Shown here piece by piece: positions 51,813-60,615 of a DNA stretch of 64,000 nt (positions within the stretch are counted from its first letter, which is position 1; every line of letters begins with the position of its first letter). Position numbers and translations under genes: made by a program. The stretch spans positions 496,001-560,000 of the forward strand of contig NZ_JAJEKE010000001.1 of assembly GCF_024363565.1 (NCBI RefSeq). Direction: 5' to 3'. The notes beneath the pieces were generated by a model, which ran no database searches, was not told the DNA's origin, and was given only the letters and a program-made list of their open reading frames with translations. This stretch comes from Lutispora saccharofermentans. GTDB lineage: Bacteria > Bacillota > Clostridia > Lutisporales > Lutisporaceae.

Positions 51813-51839
51813 ATAAAAAAGGCACAGCTTAGCTGCACC
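51813..51839 (-). terminator. Terminator/attenuator between rpmA and obg
   Basis: Minus strand GGUGCAGC / GCUGUGCC (with G-U pairs) followed by six U. It would reduce read-through from the ribosomal-protein genes into obg. Confidence 0.65.
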
Positions 51840-51856
51840 TATGAGTATCTGATGAA

Positions 51857-52138
51857 TTAAGCAACAGGATAAACACTTACCTGCTTTTTATCCTTGCCTT
51901 TTCTCTCAAATTTTACGACACCTTCCACCATAGCAAACAATGTATCATCTTTACCTATACCAACATTATTTCCCGGGTGAATCTTGGTGCCTCTCTGTCT
52001 TACTATAATGCAGCCTGCATTAACCGGCTGGCCATCAGCCCTCTTCACTCCTAATCTTTGGGCCTGGCTGTCACGTCCGTTTCTTGAACTTCCTACTCCC
52101 TTTTTGTGAGCAAATAATTGAAGATTTATGTTAAACAT
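51857..52138 (-). CDS. rpmA: 50S ribosomal protein L27
   Basis: 93 residues. The N-terminus [21 protein letters not shown] has the Firmicute-specific extension that must be removed before L27 can work: cleavage between LQLF and AHKKG by Prp. The gene for Prp (ribosomal-processing cysteine protease) is immediately upstream, 3 bp away. Confidence 0.97.
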   Translation of the reverse strand: MFNINLQLFAHKKGVGSSRNGRDSQAQRLGVKRADGQPVNAGCIIVRQRGTKIHPGNNVGIGKDDTLFAMVEGVVKFERKGKDKKQVSVYPVA

Positions 52139-52141
52139 AAA

Positions 52142-52477
52142 TTACACCTCCTTCTTTACAATCAACCTTATATAAGGCGAGTAATTCTCCTCGATGTTTT
52201 TTAGACCCATAACCATGGTATCTATTATAGCACAGGCCTTAAGTTTTTTATCCGACTCATCGATGTCAGGTATGGAAAAACTTAAGAAGCCTTCCTTGAT
52301 ACAGTATTTTAAATCCAATTCAGCAACCTCGACAAGGCCTAACAGAGCGGTTTGGGTCAGAACTGAGACTGCACTGCAGACAATGTCACTGCCATGTGCG
52401 CTAAAATCAGCATGCCCTGTAACCTTTAACTCTTTCACCCTGTCTTCTGCCGTCATAAGAATATTTACCGTAATCAT
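52142..52477 (-). CDS. prp: Ribosomal-processing cysteine protease Prp
   Basis: 111 residues. The catalytic His is in TGHADFSAHG and the catalytic Cys in DIVCSAVSVLTQT, as in Prp of staphylococci. It trims the N-terminal extension of L27. It lies between rplU and rpmA, the usual order in Firmicutes, with 6 and 3 bp gaps, so all three are cotranscribed. Confidence 0.94.
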   Translation of the reverse strand: MITVNILMTAEDRVKELKVTGHADFSAHGSDIVCSAVSVLTQTALLGLVEVAELDLKYCIKEGFLSFSIPDIDESDKKLKACAIIDTMVMGLKNIEENYSPYIRLIVKKEV

Positions 52478-52483
52478 ATAGCA

Positions 52484-52795
52484 TTAAGCATTTATTTTTT
52501 CAATCTTGACTTGGGTAAATGGCTGTCTGTGTCCCTGCTTCTTTCTGTAATCCTTCTTTGATTTGTACTTGAAAACTATTACCTTCTTGGACTTGCCGTT
52601 TTTAAGTACAGTTCCTTCAACGCTTGCTCCGTTTACTACCGGAGCACCGGCTTTGATTTCACCATCTCCTCCAACCAAGAGAACTTCATCGAAAGATACT
52701 TTTTCTCCATCGTCATAGGGAAGCTTTTCTACCCAGATTACGTCACCTTCGCTGACTCTGTATTGTTTTCCACCAGTCTTTATTATTGCATACAT
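52484..52795 (-). CDS. rplU: 50S ribosomal protein L21
   Basis: 103 residues from [18 protein letters not shown], with the closing [22 protein letters not shown]. The upstream in-frame start at 52837 would lie inside the L21 leader; GAAGGAGGTG precedes 52795. First gene of rplU-prp-rpmA. Confidence 0.96.
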   Translation of the reverse strand: MYAIIKTGGKQYRVSEGDVIWVEKLPYDDGEKVSFDEVLLVGGDGEIKAGAPVVNGASVEGTVLKNGKSKKVIVFKYKSKKDYRKKQGHRQPFTQVKIEKINA

Positions 52796-52798
52796 TAG

Positions 52799-52878
52799 GC
52801 AATGCACCTCCTTCAAAATAAGTCTCGCCGGATGCAAGGTAATCTTTTAGACCCGACCCGAGCGGATATGCCTACACC
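52799..52878 (-). ncRNA. L21 leader (ribosomal-protein autoregulatory RNA)
   Basis: The minus strand carries GTGTAGGCATATCCGCTCGG, GTCGGGTCTAAAAGATTACC and TTGCATCCGGCGAGACTTATTTTG between the promoter and the rplU ribosome site. The layout and the GTGTAGGCAT motif agree with the known L21 leader of Firmicutes, by which L21 represses its own operon. Confidence 0.75.
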
Positions 52879-52883
52879 GTAAT

Positions 52884-52912
52884 ATTTTATCATAGGGATT
52901 TTTCTTTGTCAA
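52884..52912 (-). promoter_or_regulatory. Promoter of the L21 operon
   Basis: Minus strand TTGACA (52912-52907), 17 bp, TAAAAT (52889-52884), just before the L21 leader. Confidence 0.85.
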
Positions 52913-52925
52913 ACATAGCTGTATC

Positions 52926-54410
52926 TCATTTTATAATTTTAAATTCATTTTCCGGTATGGAAGAATCTGGTATAATTCTGATGCTTTTATCATGCTTCCT
53001 GCATAAGGCTTCTATCTCTTCACTATACGCATTGTTAAACTCTTCCGCCAGTTCCGGAGCTGCAAGTATCTCTACTTTTCTATAGCTTTTGTTGAACAAG
53101 ATCCTGCTTATCTCAGTCTCAATTTTTTTGAATATGGTCTGCTTAGACAATACCTTCCCGGTGCCCAGGCAATGAGGGCATGCCGATTGCATAATATTTG
53201 TTTTTGGCTGCACAACCTTCTTCCTCGTCATTTCTACCAGCCCCAGATTAGTAATGCCCAAAACATTGCTTCTGCTCTTGTCTTTTTTCAGTGCGTTTCT
53301 CAAAACCTCCAGCACCATATCCTCATGATTGCTATCGTTCATATCTATAAAATCTATTATTATTATACCGCCTATATCCCGGAGCCTCAGCTGCTTTGCA
53401 ATCTCCTTGGCAGCTTCGATATTTGTTTTGAGGACAGTATCTGTGAGATCCTTGCTTCCGACATACTTGCCTGTATTGACATCAATAACCGTTAAAGCTT
53501 CAGTTTGATCTATTACAATATAACCGCCGCATTTTAACCATACCTTCTTTGAAATCAGCTTTTCAAGCTTCTCTTCTATATCGTAATAGTCGAATATCTC
53601 ATAATACCTGCTGAAATATTCAATTCTCGGCTTGAGAGCAGGTGATGTCATCGATATTATTTCCAATGCTTTTTCATAATACTCTTTATTATTGATTATG
53701 AGTTTATCTATATCCTTCGTAAACATATCCCTGACAATTCTAAAAAACAGGCTCATGTCTTTATGAATGATCTTAGGCGCCGAGGTCTTCATGGTTTTTT
53801 GCTTGATATCTTCCCAAAGCCTGGTGAGAAATTCCATATCTGATTCTAAATCCGACAGCCGGCAGCCTTCTCCTGCAGTCCGCACTATAACGCCCATTCC
53901 TTCAGGTTTAGCCCGGGCGGCTAATTCCTTCAGTCTGCTTCGCTCTGATTCATTCTCTATCCGCCTGGATATCCCTATATAATCCACGGTGGGCATGAGA
54001 ACCCCAAACCTTCCGGGCAATGTTATATGTGTCGTAGCCCTTGCTCCCTTGCTGTCAATGGGATCTTTAGCTATTTGCACAAGAAGTTCCTGCCCTGGCT
54101 TTAGATAGTCCCCTATTTCATACTCTTTAATTTTATCTTGCTCAGCCAGCGCTTCTCCGTCAATATTAAATAAATTGGGCAGCACATCCTTTACGTATAA
54201 AAAGGCGTTCTTGCCGGTGCCTATATCGACAAAAGCAGCACCCATTCCGGGAAGAACATTTTCCACCAAGCCTTTGTATATGTTGCCTACTATGCTTTGA
54301 CCCTCCTGGCCTTCCATATATATCTCAGCCAGCTCATGGTCTTCCAGCAGAGCAGCTCTTGTCTGTCCGAAACTTATATCCACTATTATTTCTTTTATAT
54401 TAATCGCCAC
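52926..54410 (-). CDS. rng: Ribonuclease G/E family protein
   Basis: 494 residues. N-terminal S1-like RNA-binding domain (GNIYKGLVENVLPGMGAAFVDIG). The catalytic core contains the magnesium-binding motif VIDVNTGKYVGSKDL and IIIDFIDMND. The zinc-link CPHCLGTGK is near residue 415. This is the RNase G-length form without the large RNase E scaffold. It processes 5S/16S rRNA ends and mRNA. Position between L21 and the radical SAM pair is usual for Clostridia. Confidence 0.93.
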   Translation of the reverse strand: MAINIKEIIVDISFGQTRAALLEDHELAEIYMEGQEGQSIVGNIYKGLVENVLPGMGAAFVDIGTGKNAFLYVKDVLPNLFNIDGEALAEQDKIKEYEIGDYLKPGQELLVQIAKDPIDSKGARATTHITLPGRFGVLMPTVDYIGISRRIENESERSRLKELAARAKPEGMGVIVRTAGEGCRLSDLESDMEFLTRLWEDIKQKTMKTSAPKIIHKDMSLFFRIVRDMFTKDIDKLIINNKEYYEKALEIISMTSPALKPRIEYFSRYYEIFDYYDIEEKLEKLISKKVWLKCGGYIVIDQTEALTVIDVNTGKYVGSKDLTDTVLKTNIEAAKEIAKQLRLRDIGGIIIIDFIDMNDSNHEDMVLEVLRNALKKDKSRSNVLGITNLGLVEMTRKKVVQPKTNIMQSACPHCLGTGKVLSKQTIFKKIETEISRILFNKSYRKVEILAAPELAEEFNNAYSEEIEALCRKHDKSIRIIPDSSIPENEFKIIK

Positions 54411-54442
54411 CTATCCTCGGAGAATGAGTTGTCATTTATACT

Positions 54443-55144
54443 CTATGCATTATCTATCAGCAGCAGCGGAATAAGCTCACCTTCCATATCGCTGTATAAA
54501 TCTATCCTTTCGATTTTTTCATCTTCAAAGATATCGCCTATTTGTTTTTTTAATGCCTGCAGCACCAGCTCAGGCTTCAGATTTGCTTTGCTGCCGCTTG
54601 CCAGAACACAGTCCAGCACCACCTCATCACCTTCTTGAGATAAAACCTTTATCTCTCTTATCATAGGCTTTATGTCGATTTCAATTGTCTTAAAGTCTTT
54701 CTTGGGTTGTTGCTTTACCGCTAAAATGTTATCTTGCGCCAGAAAGCTCCTCAAGCAGTCTTCAATATCAATAGCTTTTTCGAAACGCAGGTATATATTA
54801 TATCTTGCATGACTGACTAAAGCCATGCCGCTCCTGGGCTTTTCCTTCAAAACCACAGCATTTTCAACTCTCAGCCCCATAGGAAGAACAGCATTTAGGC
54901 GCATAATTACATCTTCCGCAGGTATTTGTTGATTAACTCCGATATCAAGATATTCTCCCATGCTGGCCAATCCTACCCCCAGCGCAGAAGCAAAGGACAT
55001 CTCGGGATGAGGATTGAAGCCCCCGGAATAGGCCATAGGTATATGCGCTCGCCTCAATGCTCTCTGGAAGGTTCTCAAAAGATCCAAATGTGATATATAT
55101 TTAGTCTCCCGTCCCTTAATAAATTTTAGTCTCATATTTATCAT
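54443..55144 (-). CDS. TIGR03936 radical SAM-associated protein (DUF2344)
   Basis: About 233 residues with MRLKFIKGRETKYISHLDLLRTFQRALRRA..MAYSGGFNPHPEMSFASALGVGLAS, the defining start of the family (written in pieces; GGFNPHPE is the core). Always beside the TIGR03960 radical SAM gene. Start choice: the ATG at 55144 forms ATGA with the stop of the upstream gene and lies 8 bp from GGCGGAG; ATG 55150 or 55135 are alternatives. Function unknown; thought to assist its partner. Confidence 0.87.
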   Translation of the reverse strand: MINMRLKFIKGRETKYISHLDLLRTFQRALRRAHIPMAYSGGFNPHPEMSFASALGVGLASMGEYLDIGVNQQIPAEDVIMRLNAVLPMGLRVENAVVLKEKPRSGMALVSHARYNIYLRFEKAIDIEDCLRSFLAQDNILAVKQQPKKDFKTIEIDIKPMIREIKVLSQEGDEVVLDCVLASGSKANLKPELVLQALKKQIGDIFEDEKIERIDLYSDMEGELIPLLLIDNA

Positions 55145-56994
55145 TTGCATACTCCGCCTTCCTCAAGCAAATTGATGCCGCATCCTGTGCATACTGTCCT
55201 GCAGTCCCTTGTTGTTTCCCCCTTTAGAGCTTTCTTGTATTCACTTTTCAAATACTTTTTGGTCACTCCCACATCCATATGGCTCCAAGGCAGAACTTCC
55301 TCCAACTCTCTTTTTCTCAGGGCATAAAACTCCGGTTCGATGCCGCAATCTTTGAAAGCTTGCAGCCATGCTTCGTATTTGAAATACTCATCCCAGCCGT
55401 CAAATTTGCAGCCCAGCTCCCATGCCCTTATCAGAACCTTTGAAAGCCTTCTGTCTCCCCTGGCAAAAACCGCTTCCAGAAGGCTTAAATTGGGATCATG
55501 CCAGTTATAAGTAAATCCCTTCTTTCTCAGCATCTTCTGCAGGTGCTTCTGCTTCTCTCTCATCGCTTCAATGGTATCCTGGGGCTCCCATTGGAAGGGA
55601 GTAAAAGGCTTAGGTACAAAACAGGATGTGCTTATCGTTACATTGATGCCTCTGCCCCTTTGATCTTTTGGTACTTGATAGTATCTCTCCATGACTTTAT
55701 AGCCTAACTCCGCTATGCCTTCAACATCCTCCATGGTCTCCGTAGGCAATCCGATCATAAAATAGAGCTTGACATTGCTATAGCCCAGATCAAAGGCTGC
55801 TCCGACAGAGTTTATCAAGTCTTCTTCGGTAACATTTTTATTTATCACATCCCTCAGCCTCTGACTGCCTGCTTCAGGTGCAAAGGTCAATCCGGTCTTT
55901 CTCACCTTTTGGACCTCCTGCAAAAGCTTCAAGGAAATCGAATCAATCCTTAAAGAAGGCAAAGACAGGCCGATCCTATCTTTTTCATACCTGGACAAAA
56001 GCTTTTCCGCCAGCTCACTGAGCTTAGAATAGTCGCCGGTTGAAAGGGATGATAATGATATTTCTTCATAGCCCGAGCTCTCAACAAGCCTTTCTGCTAT
56101 GGAAAGAAGTTCTTCCACAGTCCTTTCACGCACGGGCCTGTATACCATGCCGGCCTGACAAAATCTGCAGCCTCTGGTGCAGCCTCTGAAAATCTCCAGC
56201 ATTATTCTGTCATGTACAATATCTATAAATGGAACTATGATTTTATCGGGAAAATACGCTTTGTTCAGATCCTTTATTACCCTTTTCTTGACCCTTTCCG
56301 GGACCCCTTCTTTGTTCGGCATGATTGATTTTATTGTATTATCCTCATTATAGCTTACATCATAGAAAGAGGGCACGTATACTCCCCTTACCTTTGACAC
56401 CAGCTCCAGGAATTCTTCTCTCTTCATTCCTTTGGCTTTCCATTGTCTATAGGCTTCCATAACCTCGAGCATCTGCTCTTCCCCTTCTCCCAGCATAAAA
56501 AAATCGATGAAATCGCTTAAGGGTTCGGGATTATAAGCACAGGGGCCTCCGGCCACCACAAAGGGGTCTCCTTCTCTCCTCTGCGAGGCCAGCTTGGGTA
56601 TGCCTGCCAGGTCAAGCATATTGATTATATTGGTATAGCTCATTTCATACTGAAGGGTAAAGCCTACGAAGTCAAAGTCCTGTATATAATCTCTGCTTTC
56701 CAATGCAAAGAGCTTTATATCTTCTTTTCTCATCAAGCTTTCCATGTCAGGCCAGGGAGCGAATACCCTTTCACAATATATATCCTTTTGATCGTTCAAA
56801 AGATGATATAATATCTTCATTCCAAGATGTGACATGCCCACCTCATAAGAATCAGGAAAGCAAAAGGCAAATCTTATGTCTATGCCTTTCAAAGCCTTAT
56901 GAACGCTGTTCCATTCAGTGCCTATATATCTTCCCGGCTTTTCTACCTTTGGGAGCAATTTATCATATATGTAATCCTTTATGTTTAAGTCCAA
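55141..56994 (-). CDS. TIGR03960 B12-binding-type radical SAM protein
   Basis: 617 residues. N-terminal part resembles a B12-binding domain (RFAFCFPDSYEVGMSHLGMKILYHLL, VGFTLQYEMSYTNIINMLDLAGIP); the radical SAM domain carries RGCTRGCRFCQAGMVYRPVRER with CX3CX2C. A Cys-containing C-terminus (CRTVCTGCGINLL) suggests a further cluster. Linked to ribosome and division genes in Clostridia, so an RNA or protein modification is often suspected. Reaction unknown. Confidence 0.9.
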   Translation of the reverse strand: MDLNIKDYIYDKLLPKVEKPGRYIGTEWNSVHKALKGIDIRFAFCFPDSYEVGMSHLGMKILYHLLNDQKDIYCERVFAPWPDMESLMRKEDIKLFALESRDYIQDFDFVGFTLQYEMSYTNIINMLDLAGIPKLASQRREGDPFVVAGGPCAYNPEPLSDFIDFFMLGEGEEQMLEVMEAYRQWKAKGMKREEFLELVSKVRGVYVPSFYDVSYNEDNTIKSIMPNKEGVPERVKKRVIKDLNKAYFPDKIIVPFIDIVHDRIMLEIFRGCTRGCRFCQAGMVYRPVRERTVEELLSIAERLVESSGYEEISLSSLSTGDYSKLSELAEKLLSRYEKDRIGLSLPSLRIDSISLKLLQEVQKVRKTGLTFAPEAGSQRLRDVINKNVTEEDLINSVGAAFDLGYSNVKLYFMIGLPTETMEDVEGIAELGYKVMERYYQVPKDQRGRGINVTISTSCFVPKPFTPFQWEPQDTIEAMREKQKHLQKMLRKKGFTYNWHDPNLSLLEAVFARGDRRLSKVLIRAWELGCKFDGWDEYFKYEAWLQAFKDCGIEPEFYALRKRELEEVLPWSHMDVGVTKKYLKSEYKKALKGETTRDCRTVCTGCGINLLEEGGVCK

Positions 56995-57005
56995 TATTAA
57001 TCCTC

Positions 57006-57845
57006 CTATTTTTCTTTAGTAACTATATCCTTTATTTTAGCATAATATCCATATTTCATAAAGCCGTCCATTATATCCGCTTCACAAAGCTCCTTTTTAA
57101 AATTTCCCTTTTCATCATATACCATAATCTTGCATACATTGCCGGGGCTTAGCTGATCAACTACGCTGTTTATATAAGTTTCTCCCGAGACATTCAGCTG
57201 CCTTGCAGGAAAGTTATGGAGCATCCTTTTCTTCTTATTATTTCTATTTAATAAATATATATAAGAGCAGTTTTTTTCTTCTTTTAAAGCTCCGGCAAAT
57301 ATAAATATGGCGGCGGCCGCATATGCTATAGTCCTCCTTCCTTTAATCAATAAGCTAATATTGTATGACGCCAATATTATAGCCAGCATTTTACCAGATC
57401 TGGTCATATATCTTGTAGCCTTTTTGTAGCTGTTTCCTGATAAAAGCAAATTTCTCACTATGCTTCCTCCATCCAGAGGCAGGGCAGGTATAAGATTAAA
57501 CAGAAAAAGAATCGCATTGTACTTAATAATGATGCTGCTTAAAAAAAATTCTTCTCCAAAAAAATAAAAAGCCGCAGCCACAAGCATGCTGACAAAAGGT
57601 CCGGCTAATGCAACGATGAGTTCTATGCGGCCTCCGTATTTAGCAATATTCTCAGTAAAGGCAATGCCGCCGAAAGGAAATAATTGTATCTCCAGTACTT
57701 TAATCTTGAAGCATCTTGCCACGATGCTATGTCCTAATTCATGCAGTAAAACACTCATGAAGATAACTAAGGCATTCTGCCATAATCCCATATATATGCT
57801 TATAAATAAAAAAAGGATAAAAGATATGTTTATTTTTATCCTCAC
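57006..57845 (-). CDS. spoIVFB: Site-2 protease SpoIVFB (M50 family)
   Basis: 279 residues with about five membrane helices. Zinc site HELGH at 35-39 and the second ligand motif in LIPALPLDGG. It is directly followed upstream on the same strand by a SpoIVFA-like gene, as in Bacillus. In sporulation SpoIVFB cuts pro-sigma-K inside the forespore outer membrane. GTG start 8 bp after GGAGG. The C-terminus has a CBS-like segment (FPARQLNVSGETYINSVVDQLSPGNVCKIMVYDEKG). Confidence 0.9.
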   Translation of the reverse strand: MRIKINISFILFLFISIYMGLWQNALVIFMSVLLHELGHSIVARCFKIKVLEIQLFPFGGIAFTENIAKYGGRIELIVALAGPFVSMLVAAAFYFFGEEFFLSSIIIKYNAILFLFNLIPALPLDGGSIVRNLLLSGNSYKKATRYMTRSGKMLAIILASYNISLLIKGRRTIAYAAAAIFIFAGALKEEKNCSYIYLLNRNNKKKRMLHNFPARQLNVSGETYINSVVDQLSPGNVCKIMVYDEKGNFKKELCEADIMDGFMKYGYYAKIKDIVTKEK

Positions 57846-57872
57846 AACTTAAACCTCCATGCTATCCATACA

Positions 57873-58604
57873 TCAGGTGCTAAGCTTATCCAAAGGATTC
57901 ACAGGCGTATCATTCTCCCAAATCTCAAAATGCAGGTGGCTGCCTGAAGATAAACCTGTATCGCCAACTTCAGCAATAATATCGCCTTGCTTGACCTTCT
58001 GGTTTCGCTGAGCAATTATTTTTGAACAATGAGCATATAGGGTTTTATATTTTCCGTTTGATATCCATATATACTTTCCCAGAGTACTGTCCTCGCCTAC
58101 TTCAGAAACTGTTCCCTCCATTGATGCCTTTATCTTATCTCCGTACTCTCCTGCAATATCTATCCCATTATGAGCTTTAACGGTATTAAATACCGGATGC
58201 ACTCTTTGCCCAAATTCAGAGGTTATCTCTCCTTCTATAGGCATAATAAACACCTTGTTGCTGCTCACAGGGAGCAGCGGTGCCGCTTCATCCATATTAT
58301 CCTTGTCTTCCATAAGGTTTGTGCCTTTGATAACTTGCATTACACCTTGCAAATCCACTTTCCAGTTTATAACCTTTTTGATCCCAAGGGTAAATTCCTT
58401 AGCAATACTGATATTTATACTGTTGATCAGCAAAACAAAAGCCAATATTATCAGGGAGATAAATATTTGCAAAAGCAGCTTGTCTAAGAAGCTCTTGTCC
58501 CTTCCAGGTCTAGGCCTGAACATATCTCCCATTTTTCTGTATTCATTGATATATCGGGGTTTAGGTAAGCTCTCGGTATTAAAATTGAAGCTGTTGTTAT
58601 CCAT
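57873..58604 (-). CDS. spoIVFA: SpoIVFA-like M23 peptidase-domain protein
   Basis: About 243 residues: a cytoplasmic N-terminal 45, one transmembrane helix (LLLQIFISLIILAFVLLINSINI), then an M23/LytM domain with QRVHPVFN, KAHNGIDIAGEYGD, LYAHCSKI and SGSHLHFEIWEND. All four zinc-ligand residues are visible, so a metallo-endopeptidase fold with metal is possible. In Bacillus, SpoIVFA holds SpoIVFB inactive at the forespore membrane. The ATG at 58604 follows GGAGGAGG. Confidence 0.87.
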   Translation of the reverse strand: MDNNSFNFNTESLPKPRYINEYRKMGDMFRPRPGRDKSFLDKLLLQIFISLIILAFVLLINSINISIAKEFTLGIKKVINWKVDLQGVMQVIKGTNLMEDKDNMDEAAPLLPVSSNKVFIMPIEGEITSEFGQRVHPVFNTVKAHNGIDIAGEYGDKIKASMEGTVSEVGEDSTLGKYIWISNGKYKTLYAHCSKIIAQRNQKVKQGDIIAEVGDTGLSSGSHLHFEIWENDTPVNPLDKLST

Positions 58605-58665
58605 ATTATCCTCCTCCATTGTATTTTCTCTAATATATATGGGTCAAGGAGGATAAATATGCCTG

Positions 58666-58950
58666 CTACCTTATATTTTCCTTCATCTTCTTTATAGGTA
58701 TATTGGCAACCAATGCAGGTACTGTTGAATTATCACTGTCCCGCTTTGTCCGGGTCAGCTTGAATTCCAAACCTGTCTCCTCGATTTCAATATAATCGGT
58801 GATCACATTCATTATTTCACCTTTTATCATTTCCAGAAATTGAGGAGACACATTTGCTCTATCATGTATCAGAAGGAGTTGAAGCCTCTCTTTAGCAATA
58901 TCTTTGCTGTTATTTCCCTCTCCCTTATTGAAAAGTTTGAACAAATCCAT
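58666..58950 (-). CDS. minE: Cell-division topological specificity factor MinE
   Basis: 94 residues with AKERLQLLLIHDRANVSPQFLEMIKGEIMNVITDYIEI, the MinE core (anti-MinCD domain). MinE drives pole-to-pole MinD oscillation; Bacillus lacks it, many Clostridia have it. It lies 15 bp after minD. Its N-terminal DLFKLFNKG resembles the membrane-binding segment. Confidence 0.95.
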   Translation of the reverse strand: MDLFKLFNKGEGNNSKDIAKERLQLLLIHDRANVSPQFLEMIKGEIMNVITDYIEIEETGLEFKLTRTKRDSDNSTVPALVANIPIKKMKENIR

Positions 58951-58965
58951 TTTCCCTCCCCCCTT

Positions 58966-59766
58966 CTATTTTCTTCGAAAGCCAAAAGCCTTCGCTAATC
59001 TTGCCATAAAGCCCTCTTCTGAATCAAGGCTCATAAATGGTACATTTTCTCCGAGTACTCTTTTTACTATATTCTTATAGGCTTGTCCTGCCAAAGATTT
59101 GCTGTCACTTATTGCCGGTTCTCCGCGGTTGGTCGATACCACTATATATTCATCATCCGGAATGACCCCTAAAAGATCAATGGCCAGTATATCTACCATA
59201 TCATCAATATTCATCATATCTCCGCGCCTTACCATATCGATCTTTACCCTGTTTATGATGAGCTGAGGATTCTTTAATCCATTAGCCTCCAAAAGTCCTA
59301 TGATCCTGTCTGCATCCCTGACTGCGGAGACTTCCGGAGTTGTGACCACAACTGACCTATTGGCCCCTACGATAGCATTCTTAAAGCCTTGCTCTATCCC
59401 AGCCGGACAATCTACCATAACATAGTCGTATTCTTCGGCCAAATCCTTGGTAAGCTTCAACATTTGCTCGGGGGTCACAGCATTTTTGTCCTTTGTTTGT
59501 GCAGCAGGCATGAGATAAAGATTTGGATATCTTTTATCTTTTATCAGAGCTTGTTTCATTCTGCAGATGCCATCTATTACATCTACAAGATCATACACTA
59601 TCCTGTTTTCCAAGCCCATGACTACATCCAGGTTCCTCAAGCCAATATCTGCATCTAAAAGTACCACGCTCTTGCCTTCCAAGGCCAAACCGGTCCCAAT
59701 ATTGGCAGTTGTTGTCGTCTTGCCCACGCCGCCCTTGCCTGAAGTTATTACTATTACTTCACCCAT
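58966..59766 (-). CDS. minD: Septum-site-determining ATPase MinD
   Basis: 266 residues. Deviant Walker A motif GKGGVGKTTTTANIG at the start, DADIGLRNLDVVMGLE, and a C-terminal amphipathic helix (EEGFMARLAKAFGFRRK) for membrane binding. With MinC it blocks division at the poles. GGAGGT lies 6 bp before the ATG; operon order minC-minD-minE-spoIVFA. Confidence 0.97.
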   Translation of the reverse strand: MGEVIVITSGKGGVGKTTTTANIGTGLALEGKSVVLLDADIGLRNLDVVMGLENRIVYDLVDVIDGICRMKQALIKDKRYPNLYLMPAAQTKDKNAVTPEQMLKLTKDLAEEYDYVMVDCPAGIEQGFKNAIVGANRSVVVTTPEVSAVRDADRIIGLLEANGLKNPQLIINRVKIDMVRRGDMMNIDDMVDILAIDLLGVIPDDEYIVVSTNRGEPAISDSKSLAGQAYKNIVKRVLGENVPFMSLDSEEGFMARLAKAFGFRRK

Positions 59767-59794
59767 GTTATTACCTCCATTGCAAATTAATAAA

Positions 59795-60463
59795 TTATCG
59801 TTTTCCTAAATATGGCTCTACTATGATCATACCTCTCTTAACAAATGCCATTTCAGGCACCTTTGACTTATACTGTTTCCCATCCGGCGGTCTGGTAACT
59901 ATATCTCCTATTCTTAATTGCATAGGCTCCAGCCTGAATGCTGCAATATATGCACTATAATCTCCCTGAGTACCGGCGTGACCTGTACCTCTCATCTTTC
60001 CCATAACAGTAATACTTCCTGCTGCCTCCAGATAGGCCCCAGGATTTACATCGCCCAATACTACTATATTGCCCTCAGATCTTATCATCTGACCTGATCT
60101 TATAGTCCCTCTGATAAAAACGGCTTTCTCCTCATCGCCCTGCCCCTGCTTGATAACAGGCTCCAGTTTTGCTTGGTTTTTTTCCTCTTCCTTACTGGCA
60201 GCAATATTGCTGCATAGAGCTTCATAATCCCCTAGAAACTGCATTCCATATTGATTCTGCAAAATATCTACCAGCTCGTTATACTCTTTAAGCGATAAGC
60301 TCTTGCCCTTAAAATTCACTATTTTTGCTCCCTCAAAGAAGCTTTTGGATGGCTTTATTTTTATCTCCAATTGCTGAATGATATCTGCGAAATTCATTTC
60401 TTCCTTTAATACTATGTATAATCCTTCTTTTGTACCTTTGAATACTATGGCGTTGTCCTTCAT
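59795..60463 (-). CDS. minC: Septum-site-determining protein MinC
   Basis: About 222 residues: MinC N-terminal domain (KDNAIVFKGTKEGLYIVLKEE...) and C-terminal beta-helix domain (RSGQMIRSEGNIVVLGDVNPGAYLEAAGSITVMGKMRGTGHAG). Inhibits FtsZ ring assembly and binds MinD by the C-terminal part. ATG 60463 lies 7 bp after AGGAGG; ATG 60469 is only 1 bp away and so unlikely. Confidence 0.95.
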   Translation of the reverse strand: MKDNAIVFKGTKEGLYIVLKEEMNFADIIQQLEIKIKPSKSFFEGAKIVNFKGKSLSLKEYNELVDILQNQYGMQFLGDYEALCSNIAASKEEEKNQAKLEPVIKQGQGDEEKAVFIRGTIRSGQMIRSEGNIVVLGDVNPGAYLEAAGSITVMGKMRGTGHAGTQGDYSAYIAAFRLEPMQLRIGDIVTRPPDGKQYKSKVPEMAFVKRGMIIVEPYLGKR

Positions 60464-60581
60464 CCGCATTCCTCCTGAGTTAACTATCCTATAACTATCT
60501 TATATATTTTCTGCAAAAGTATTGTAATTCCTTCTTTTTTTATGAGATATTTCCTCATTATGACAAGATTGCGTCTCAATA

Positions 60582-60607
60582 GAAAAGCCGGCGCATCGCG
60601 CGCCGGC
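60582..60607 (-). terminator. Terminator of the dCache chemoreceptor gene
   Basis: GCCGGCGC (60587-60594) / GCGCCGGC (60600-60607) hairpin, then TTTTCT on the minus strand; directly after the stop at 60616. Confidence 0.9.
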
Positions 60608-60615
60608 ATTATGTA

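Noticed and set aside
51719-51838. N-terminal extension of Obg from 51838
   Set aside because: The segment crosses the terminator after rpmA, and ATG 51718 has a good ribosome site and the canonical MFIDKAKI start.
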